Source: Chloroflexota bacterium | GTDB lineage: Bacteria; Chloroflexota; Limnocylindria; QHBO01 | Direction of reading: 5' to 3' | Assembly: GCA_024636135.1 (NCBI GenBank) | Contig: JAGXHP010000063.1 | Location: 1 to 13,481, forward strand | DNA: 13,481 bases | In this document: piece after piece, positions 5,071 through 12,000 of the stretch | Layout of the letters: each line of letters opens with the position of its first letter | Position numbering within the stretch: the stretch's first letter is position 1 | Notes under the pieces: generated by a model | Seen by the model: the letters and a program-made list of their open reading frames with translations, nothing else | What the model was told of the DNA's origin: nothing | Database searches by the model: none | Translations under genes and position numbers: made by a program

Positions 5071-6602
5071 GAGTGCTGGTCCTCGTCCGGGCGCATCCGT
5101 AGCGGAATTGCGAAGATGATACGGGTCCCCGACTCCGGTGTGCTGAGCGTGGTGAACGTGCCCTTGAGAGCCGCGATGCGTGCCGCCATGTTCGCGAGGC
5201 CATGATGGCCGCTGGAAGCCTGCGCCGCGACGTCGAAGCCGCGCCCGTCGTCCGCCAGCTCGAGTCGCAGGCTGCGGTCATCCAGGCTCAGTGTGATCGT
5301 CACGCGTGACGCCATCGCGTGCCGAGCGACATTGCTGAGCGCCTCGCGCGTGACAGCCAGGAGCTCGGCAACGAGCTCGAGCGGCAGGCGGTCGACTCCA
5401 TTGTCGGGATCGTCAACCGAGACCGCGACGTCAACCGCCCCGTTACGGTGCAGCTCGGTGCCAAGGTGCTCGAGGCCGTCTGTCAGGCTCCCCGCCTCGA
5501 CGAGGACTGGTCGGAGCCCGAAGATGAAGTTGCGAATGTCACGTATAACGGCGTGCAGCGCGTCGATCGCCGTGTCCACCCGGCGCGACGCCTCGTCCGG
5601 CTCCTCGCCCATCAGGTCGGGAACATCCTCGAGCGCCAACGTCTGCGCGTAGATGGCCTGGATCACGCTGTCGTGAAGATCGCGACTGATCCGATCCCGT
5701 TCATCGACGATGGCCAATCGCCTGACCTGGTCATGCAGACGGGCGTTCTCGATGGCGATGCCGGCGTGCAGGGCGAACATCTCGACGAGGGCCTGATCGT
5801 CCTCGTTGAATTCCGACGCGTCCCGCTTGTTCGTCAGGTACAGGCGGCCAACGACCGCTCCCGAGGTCGTGATCGGCATTCCAAGGAAGGATCCCATCGG
5901 TGGATGGTGCGGTGGGAACCCAAATCGCTCGGGATGCGCGTTGATGTCCGGGACCCGATAGCTTCGGTTCTCGCGGATGATCAGGCCAAGGAGGCCGTGA
6001 CCTCGCGGAAGGTCGCCGATTCGCTCGCGCAGCGCGCTCGACATGCCGCTCGTGATGAATCGCTCGATGACGCCATCCCGATCCACGATCCCGATGGCGG
6101 CATACTCGGCTCCCACCAGCTCGCGAACTCGGTCCGCGATGAGCTGGAGCACTCGATCGACGTCAAGAACGGCACTGATGCCCCGGACCGCCTGGTCGAG
6201 CGCGGCAAGCTGCCCGGTGGCTCGATCCGCGATGGCTCGCGCCTGGGTCGCCATGAGCCCGAGTTCTACCCCTCGCGCCAATGCCTCGCCAGCCTCGGCC
6301 GTACCGACGAAGGCGAACCTGCCGCGGACCGTACTGCGGTCCGATCCCGCGAGATCCGCGGAGGCGGTGGCGTTCTGCGCACCGAGGTCCATGCGAAGGT
6401 CCGCGATAGGCGGAGCGGAGGCCTCGAAGGCGCCGATCTCGAGGCCGAGCTCGCGGGCGGCCCGAACGATCGCGCCCGCAAGCCGATCGCGTGTCTTTAC
6501 GCCGGGGCGTTCGTGCCAGGCGGCGATTGCCGAGAAGACCGGCGGGAGAGGGAGCGGCCGATGGCGGCGCTGGGCGCGCTTGCGACCCCCAGGTGGATCC
6601 AT
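5067..6602 (-). CDS. devS: DevS/DosS-like GAF sensor histidine kinase
   Basis: 511 residues, soluble. Residues 1-140 are not recognised. One GAF domain spans about 142-290. HisKA_3 dimerisation and phosphotransfer follows at about 298-365, with H310 in SRDLHDSVIQ. The HATPase domain covers about 408-502: N-box REALSNVARHA (N424), DDGRGF (451-456), GHHGLANM. In the GAF, H233 (PPHHPPMGSFLGMP) and Y255 (LYLTNK) are 22 residues apart, as are the heme-ligating His149 and distal Tyr171 of DevS in the same motifs; heme binding and sensing of O2, NO or CO are therefore inferred. Unlike DevS (about 578 residues) there is no second GAF. The ATG at 6602 lacks a clear ribosome site, so the exact start is uncertain. 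No strong promoter is seen between it and the doxX-2 hairpin, so read-through from doxX-2 is plausible. Confidence 0.88.
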   Translation of the reverse strand: MDPPGGRKRAQRRHRPLPLPPVFSAIAAWHERPGVKTRDRLAGAIVRAARELGLEIGAFEASAPPIADLRMDLGAQNATASADLAGSDRSTVRGRFAFVGTAEAGEALARGVELGLMATQARAIADRATGQLAALDQAVRGISAVLDVDRVLQLIADRVRELVGAEYAAIGIVDRDGVIERFITSGMSSALRERIGDLPRGHGLLGLIIRENRSYRVPDINAHPERFGFPPHHPPMGSFLGMPITTSGAVVGRLYLTNKRDASEFNEDDQALVEMFALHAGIAIENARLHDQVRRLAIVDERDRISRDLHDSVIQAIYAQTLALEDVPDLMGEEPDEASRRVDTAIDALHAVIRDIRNFIFGLRPVLVEAGSLTDGLEHLGTELHRNGAVDVAVSVDDPDNGVDRLPLELVAELLAVTREALSNVARHAMASRVTITLSLDDRSLRLELADDGRGFDVAAQASSGHHGLANMAARIAALKGTFTTLSTPESGTRIIFAIPLRMRPDEDQHS

Positions 6603-6644
6603 GCTGAGAGGCTAGCGTGCAGCGGGCCCAAAGACTCGGCATGT

Positions 6645-6672
6645 CGACGCCGCCCGCGCGCGGGCGGCGTCG
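6645..6672 (-). terminator. 28-bp perfect palindrome downstream of doxX-2
   Basis: CGACGCCGCCCGCG is followed directly by its exact reverse complement, giving a 12-bp stem with a 4-base loop. It begins 17 bases after the doxX-2 stop, mirroring the hairpin after doxX-1. There is no proper U-tract (TCTTT comes only after ten bases), so it may stop only part of transcription before the kinase gene. Confidence 0.6.
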
Positions 6673-6689
6673 CTGGATGGCCGTGCCGG

Positions 6690-7268
6690 TCAGGCAGGCA
6701 TCGGCTCGAGCCGGGGGTCGTCCACGGCGACGTCCGGGCTGCCCGACAGCAGCCACCGGCGCACCGCGGGCGCCACCGATTCCCCGAGGGAGCGGTCCAG
6801 TCCGAGGTAGTTGCCGGCACCGATGAAGCCCAGGAACGCGGTTACCAGGGCGTAGGTCAGGTGCTGGTTGACGATTCCGAACTCGAAGTCCCAGGCCGCG
6901 AGGAAGAAGAAGAGCATCATCAAGGTGCCCATCGCGGCGCTGAACCGCGTCAATACGCCGAGGATCAGCCCGACGCCGATGGCGACCTGGCCGTACGGCA
7001 CGAGGAAATTGATGATCGACATCGCACCCTCGTTGGTCGCCAGGCCGGTCCAGATGCCGTGCGTGGGATTGAAGATGGTGCCTTCGGCGATCTCGCCGCT
7101 CACGAACGGCCAGCCGAGTGAGCCGCCGGTCGCGAACTGCAGAAACCCGGCCGCTGACCAGGGTTCGGGCGCGAAGACCTTCTCGAGGCCGGCCCACAGG
7201 AAGATGATACCGACGCCGATGCGGAGTACGGCAATGGCGGTCTGATGCGACCGCTCGACGATGCGCAT
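6690..7268 (-). CDS. DoxX family membrane protein (copy 2)
   Basis: 192 residues from the ATG at 7268, which has GGAGG 10 bases upstream; the longer open frame to 7766 runs through the small ArsA partner gene and is rejected. Four hydrophobic segments: about 10-30 (IGVGIIFLWAGLEKVF), 84-106 (INFLVPYGQVAIGVGLILG), 109-128 (AAMGTLMMLFFFLAAWDF) and 136-152 (TYALVTAFLGFIGAGNYLGLD). It is clearly paralogous to copy 1, with the same block order, but has a longer C-terminal tail (DPRLEPMPA). The role is unknown; DoxX proteins are tied to quinone and thiol redox chemistry in a few studied cases. A two-box operator and a CATACT element lie upstream in the same geometry as copy 1. The devS-devR genes follow on the same strand, so it may be the first gene of their transcription unit. 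Confidence 0.88.
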   Translation of the reverse strand: MRIVERSHQTAIAVLRIGVGIIFLWAGLEKVFAPEPWSAAGFLQFATGGSLGWPFVSGEIAEGTIFNPTHGIWTGLATNEGAMSIINFLVPYGQVAIGVGLILGVLTRFSAAMGTLMMLFFFLAAWDFEFGIVNQHLTYALVTAFLGFIGAGNYLGLDRSLGESVAPAVRRWLLSGSPDVAVDDPRLEPMPA

Positions 7269-7322
7269 GCTCTGATTGCCTCCGTGTGATCCGCATTCGA
7301 ACGTCGAAGCGGCTGGATCCAC

Positions 7323-7328
7323 AGTATG
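7323..7328 (-). promoter_or_regulatory. candidate -10 element of doxX-2
   Basis: The minus strand reads CATACT, matching 4 of 6 bases of TATAAT. Its first base (7328) is exactly 28.5 bp from the centre of the box at 7350-7363, which would place that box near -40, overlapping the -35 position as expected for a class II activator site. The predicted leader is about 48 bases. Confidence 0.55.
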
Positions 7329-7349
7329 GAGACCGACTGCGGGGCGGAT

Positions 7350-7385
7350 GGGCCGCATGGCACAGCCTGGCGTGACCCATGGCCC
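7350..7385. promoter_or_regulatory. tandem DosR/DevR-like boxes (two, 22 bp apart)
   Basis: GGGCCGCATGGCAC (7350-7363) and GTGACCCATGGCCC (7372-7385) each match 7 of 8 fixed positions of GGGNCNNNNGNCCC. Centres 7356.5 and 7378.5 are 22 bp apart. On the minus strand the first reads GTGCCATGCGGCCC, 12/14 identical to the perfect box at 2454-2467. The rest of the 131-base gap (7269-7399) holds only the doxX-2 leader and no gene. Confidence 0.65.
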
Positions 7386-7399
7386 TGCGGTGCCGAGAA

Positions 7400-7696
7400 T
7401 TACTCGATGTCGATCTTCTCGTGCGATCGGTCGGGCCCGGCCTCGTCCGATGAGTCGAGCCGCGCGATCCAGCGATCGATGTACACCCGTGCGGCGAGCA
7501 GCTGCTCCCGTCCGGCCTTCTTCAAGTGACCTCGTGCCTCGTCCGGAAAGACGGTGTGCATCACCGCCCAGAAGGCGGTCTCCAGCCCGGATCGGCTCTC
7601 CTCCACCATGCGTCGAGGAGAGCGTCGCTCGAGCTCGGCGATGCGGGCCTCGAGCTCGGCAGTTCGATCCTGAGGTTCCGTGGGTTGATCGTTCAT
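7400..7696 (-). CDS. small uncharacterised protein downstream of ArsA-HSP20
   Basis: 98 residues. The ATG at 7696 overlaps the ArsA-like stop (ATGA), with AGGAGAG 6 bases upstream, so it is translationally coupled. It has no membrane segment. Residues about 8-27 (QDRTAELEARIAELERR) should form a short coiled coil. Residues 56-80 (GHLKKAGREQLLAARVYID, then RWIARLD) form an amphipathic basic helix of a type I recall in small proteins that accompany ArsA-HSP20 ATPases, though I cannot name the family. The position suggests it works with that ATPase, for example as a partner or cargo adaptor; this is inference. No hairpin terminator is seen after the TAA stop. Confidence 0.75.
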   Translation of the reverse strand: MNDQPTEPQDRTAELEARIAELERRSPRRMVEESRSGLETAFWAVMHTVFPDEARGHLKKAGREQLLAARVYIDRWIARLDSSDEAGPDRSHEKIDIE

Positions 7697-8880
7697 GAGC
7701 GGCTCTCCTGTGCGCTGGGCAGGGCGAATCGAATCTTGAGCGTCCCTTCCTCGAATGTCGCACCATCCGTCGGGACGTCCACCAGGATGCGAGGCAGGAC
7801 GACGGTCCTGCGCCAAGTTCCGAGGTCGATCACGAGCTCGTCTCCGTGGCGCGACAAGTCGATCCCCTCCTTCTCGGTAAAGGGCAGGTCCACGGACACC
7901 GTATACGTCCCATTCTCGCGGTGGACCGAGTAGGGGCGGCCCCGATAGAAGAACTCGGTCGGATCACTGACGTCGTAGAGCGAGCGCCCGAGCTGTCGGA
8001 GTCGCTCGACACCGACCATCTCGCGATCGAAGTAGGGCACGGATCGAACCGGGACGGGATGAAAGGTCTTCTCGACGATCGGCCCGTACCGCTGCTGTGC
8101 CTCGTACCAGCCTCGGAAGTACGGCCCGACAGCGTCGGGCAGCACGCGGTTCGCGATGACGAGATCGGTGGGGTAGCCGTAGAGATGGAAGTACGTGAAC
8201 GAGCGTTGGGCCTCCTTGATCACCACCTGCTCGAGCGTCAACACTACCCGGACCGAGGTCTTCGAGTGGTCCGCAAGCAGGCCGCGCATGTGCTCGAGAC
8301 GGCCGAACAGCTCCTCACCAGCTTTGAACACGTCGTCGCTGGGCATGGGCATGCCGACCACGCGCTGGATGAGCGGCCCGGTCAGCTTCGTGATCCGGCG
8401 ACCAATCGGCTCGACCTTCTCCATCCACCACTTCGCGGCTTCGGGCAGCGACAGGAGCCGCAGCGTCTCCCCGGTCGGCGCGGCATCCACGACGACGACG
8501 TCGTAATCCCCCGAGTCGTGATGGTCGGCAATCCACAGCAGCGAACCGACCTCGTCCATTCCGGGGAGGACCGTCATCTCCTCCGCCATCACCTCGTCGA
8601 GCCCGCGCCAGCGCAGGACCGATGCGGCATAGCGCTGGATCCGGCCCCAGTAGCGCGCGACGTTGAAGAAGACGTCGGATTCCTGCGCCCAGAGGTTCGG
8701 CACCACTTCGACCGGGGTTGGCCCGAGCTCGAGCTCGAAGGCGTCGCCGAGGCTGTGCGCGATGTCGGTCGACATCACGATCGTCCGATACCCGCGGTCG
8801 GCACAGGCAAGCGCCGTAGCGGCGGCGATGCTCGTCTTGCCGACGCCGCCCTTGCCCGTGTAGACGAGAATCCGTGTCAA
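7693..8880 (-). CDS. ArsA/GET3-family ATPase with C-terminal HSP20-like domain
   Basis: 395 residues if it starts at TTG 8880, giving the usual family start TRILVYTGKGGVGKTS. AGGAG lies only 2 bases upstream, so the start is not fully settled; the open frame continues to 9042 but crosses the lhr start. Deviant Walker A GKGGVGKT is at 9-16, switch STDIAHSLGDAF at 37-48, and DVVVVDAAPTGETLRLL at 127-143. Residues about 318-388 (YSVHRENGTYTVSVDLPF, LVIDLGTWRRTVVLP, GTLKIRFALP) form an alpha-crystallin-like beta sandwich matching the ArsA_HSP20 domain. Only one cysteine (C26) is present, so neither the arsenite-binding cysteines of ArsA nor the zinc CxxC of GET3 exists. A chaperone or client-targeting ATPase is therefore more likely than arsenic efflux. 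It is coupled to the 98-residue gene. Confidence 0.88.
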   Translation of the reverse strand: MTRILVYTGKGGVGKTSIAAATALACADRGYRTIVMSTDIAHSLGDAFELELGPTPVEVVPNLWAQESDVFFNVARYWGRIQRYAASVLRWRGLDEVMAEEMTVLPGMDEVGSLLWIADHHDSGDYDVVVVDAAPTGETLRLLSLPEAAKWWMEKVEPIGRRITKLTGPLIQRVVGMPMPSDDVFKAGEELFGRLEHMRGLLADHSKTSVRVVLTLEQVVIKEAQRSFTYFHLYGYPTDLVIANRVLPDAVGPYFRGWYEAQQRYGPIVEKTFHPVPVRSVPYFDREMVGVERLRQLGRSLYDVSDPTEFFYRGRPYSVHRENGTYTVSVDLPFTEKEGIDLSRHGDELVIDLGTWRRTVVLPRILVDVPTDGATFEEGTLKIRFALPSAQESRS

Positions 8881-8908
8881 CGCTCCTGAACCCCGTGGGC
8901 AGGAGCCG

Positions 8909-8914
8909 ATTCTA
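8909..8914 (-). promoter_or_regulatory. candidate -10 element of the ArsA-HSP20 operon
   Basis: The minus strand reads TAGAAT, 5 of 6 bases of TATAAT, about 28 bases before the TTG start. No good -35 is seen. No DosR-like box lies at the 28.5-bp offset found elsewhere, so this promoter looks independent of the regulon. Confidence 0.4.
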
Positions 8915-9002
8915 CTCGCGGCCCGCGCCGATCTCGCCAGGGATACCACCCTCATTGCCGGGACTGTGCCGCCGCCGGGGAGTCGATACACTTCGAGATG
9001 CC

Positions 9003-12000
9003 GTGACCGCCGCTCTCCCGACTGACCATCCCCTCGCGCCATTCAGCGAGGCCACGCGCACCTGGTTCACCGAAGCCTTCGCCGATCCGACCCGTGCCCA
9101 GACACTCGGGTGGCCCGCGATCACTGGTGGCCGCCACACGCTGATCCATGCCCCGACGGGGAGCGGCAAGACCCTCGCCGCCTTCCTGTGGTGTATCGAT
9201 CGCCTGATGACCGAGCCACGTCCGGCGTTGAAGACGGTGCGTGTCCTCTACGTCAGCCCGCTCAAGGCCCTGACCTATGACGTGGAGCGCAACCTGCGCG
9301 CGCCGCTGGCTGGCATCCGTCGGACCGCGGACCAGCTCGGGGTCACGGTTCCGGAGATCGAGGTCGGCAGTCGCACCGGTGACACGCCCGCAGATGCGCG
9401 GCGCCAGCTGACGAAGACACCGCCGGACATCCTCGTCACGACGCCCGAGTCGCTCTACCTGCTGCTCACCAGCCAGGCCCGCGAGATCCTGCGCGGCGTC
9501 GAGCACGTGATCATCGACGAGGTTCATGCCATCGCCGCCACGAAACGCGGCTCGCACCTGGCCCTCAGCCTGGAGCGCCTGAGTCACCTGGCCGACGCCG
9601 AACCCCAGCGCATCGGCCTGTCGGCCACCCAGCGGCCGCTGGAGGCAATCGGCGCATTCCTGGGAGGCGTTGGGCGCGAGGTCGAGATCGTCGACGCCGG
9701 CGCCCGCAAGGAGCTCGACCTCGAGGTCATCGTTCCGGTGGAGGACATGGCCCGCATGGGCGAGGTCATGGACGTCGACGAGGCGCCCGGCGGCCCGGCC
9801 GCAGGGCCCGAGGCGCGGCACTCGATCTGGCCGTCGATCCACCCGAAGCTCCTCGAGCTCATCCGGGCGCATCGGTCGACGCTGATCTTCGTGAACTCGC
9901 GCCGCCTGGCGGAACGGCTTGCCGCCCGTCTCAACGAGCTCGCGGGGGCGGAGCTCGTCCGTGCCCACCACGGCAGCGTGGCGCGCGAGCAGCGGCTCCA
10001 GATCGAGGAGGACCTCAAGCAGGGGCGGTTGCCGGCGCTGGTGGCGACATCGAGCCTCGAGCTCGGGATCGATATGGGCGCCATCGACCTCGTGGTGCAG
10101 ATCGCGGCACCGCCGTCCGTCGCATCGGGCATGCAGCGCATCGGCCGCGCCGGTCACCAGGTCGGCGAGCCGAGCGTCGGCAAGATCTTCCCGAAGTATC
10201 GCGGCGACCTCGTGGAGGCGGCGGTGGTTGTGGAGCGCATGAAGGCGGCCCAGATCGAGGAGACGCGGATCCCGCGCAATCCGCTCGATGTGCTCGCCCA
10301 GCAACTTGTCGCCATCTGCGTCGACGGCCGCTGGACGGTGGACGAGCTCCATCGGCTTGTGACCCGGGCGGAGAGCTTCCGTGACCTGTCGCGCGAGCAG
10401 CTCACCGGGGTCCTCGACATGCTCTCCGGCCGCTACCCGTCAGACGAGTTCGCCGATCTCAAGCCGCGCCTCGTCTGGGATCGCCAGACCGACGAGGTGG
10501 TGTCCCGCAATGACGCGCGCGTCGTCGCCATCACGAGCGGGGGCACGATCCCGGACCGCGGCCTGTATGGCGTGTTCCTCCCCGGAGATGACGCCGGCCG
10601 GGGCGGGCGCCGGGTCGGTGAGCTCGACGAGGAGATGGTCTATGAGTCGCGAGTGGGTGAGACGTTCCTGCTTGGCGCGTCGACATGGCGCATCGAGGAC
10701 ATCAAGCCGGACCGCGTGATCGTGACGCCGGCGCCGGGAGAGCCGGGAAAGATGCCGTTCTGGCACGGCGACGCGGTCGGCAGGCCGATCGAGCTCGGGC
10801 GCGGCATCGGCGCATTCCTGCGCGAGCTCGAGCCGATGAAGCCGGCGGCGGCCGTCGCTCGCCTCCGCGAGTCGCACGCGCTCGACGAGCTGGCGGCGCG
10901 CAATCTCGTCGCCTACCTGGGCGACCAACGCGAGGTGACCGGGGCCCTGCCAACGGATCGCACGATCGTCATCGAGCGCTTTCGCGACGAGCTCGGCGAC
11001 TGGCGTGTCGTGCTGCTCTCCCCGTTCGGCGGCCGTGTCCATGCCCCGTGGTCGATGGCCATCGAGTCACGGCTGCGCGAGGAGCACGGGCTCGACGTCC
11101 AGACGATCTGGTCCGATGACGGCATCGCGGTCCGGCTGCCGGAAGGAATCGAGGCCGATGGCGCGAACATCGACGCCACGCTGCTGCTCGACCCCGATGC
11201 CATCGAGGAGCTGCTCATGGCCGAGCTGGGCGGCTCGGCGATCTTCGCCGCCCGCTTCCGGGAGAACGCGGCCCGCGCCCTGCTCCTGCCACGTCGGCGG
11301 CCCGGGCAACGCACGCCCCTGTGGATGCAGCGGCAGAAGTCGGCCGACCTGCTCGCCGTCGCCAGCCGATACGGATCGTTCCCGATCATCCTCGAGACAT
11401 ACCGCGAGATCCTGCGCGACGTCTTCGACATGCCGGCGTTGGTCGGGTTGCTCCGCGACATCCAGGCGCGACGGATCCGCACCGTCAGCGTCGAGACCCG
11501 CTCGGCCTCCCCGTTCGCTTCATCCCTCCTGTTCGACTACGTCGGCTCGTTCATGTACGAAGGGGACGCTCCGCTTGCCGAGCGTCGCGCCCAGGCCCTG
11601 GCCCTGGATCGCGAGCTGCTGGCCGAGCTCCTCGGCTCCGAGGAGCTGCGCGAGCTGCTCGACGCCGATGCCGTGGCCGATCTCGAGCTCGATCTCCAGT
11701 CGCTGTCCGATGGCCGCCGGGTGCGGACCGTCGATGGCGTGAGCGACCTGCTGCGGCGACTGGGCGATCTGCGATCCGACGAGGTGGCCGCCCGGGTGGA
11801 TTCCGAGCTGGCCGCCGCCGCCCTCGACGAGCTCGAGCGTTCGCGACGGGCGATTCGCGTCCGCATCGCGGGAGAGGAGCGATGGATCGCTGTCGAGGAC
11901 GCCGGCCGCTATCGCGACGCCGTCGGTGCGAGCCCGCCGTCCGGGGTCGCCGAGACGTACCTCGAGCCGGTCGATGCTCCGTTGGACCTCCTGCTCGCCC

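Noticed and set aside
6624..6637. GGGCCCAAAGACTC, a 7-of-8 box upstream of devS
   Set aside because: It has no partner at 22 bp, and a -10 at the usual offset would fall in the start codon. A single 7-of-8 match is expected by chance in this much intergenic DNA.
5319..7121. 600-codon open frame on the plus strand
   Set aside because: It is antisense to the kinase and doxX-2, has low-complexity Arg/Asp/Gly-rich composition with no recognisable domain, and spans the hairpin and intergenic DNA. Long antisense frames are normal in high-GC DNA.
6690..7766. 358-residue version of doxX-2
   Set aside because: The extension overlaps the 98-residue gene and the operator boxes; ATG 7268 has GGAGG and the family start.
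7693..8880. Arsenical resistance ATPase
   Set aside because: The required cysteines are absent, and there is no arsB, arsC, arsD or arsR nearby; the C-terminal HSP20-like domain points elsewhere.
8960..8973. GGGACTGTGCCGCC between arsA and lhr
   Set aside because: Only the left half-site fits (6 of 8), no 22-bp partner, and no promoter in register on either strand.
7846..10352. Long antisense frames opposite the ArsA-like gene (7846-8889, +) and lhr (8952-10352, -)
   Set aside because: The opposite strands encode proteins with unmistakable family motifs; these frames show none and have the His/Arg/Asp-rich look of shadow frames.
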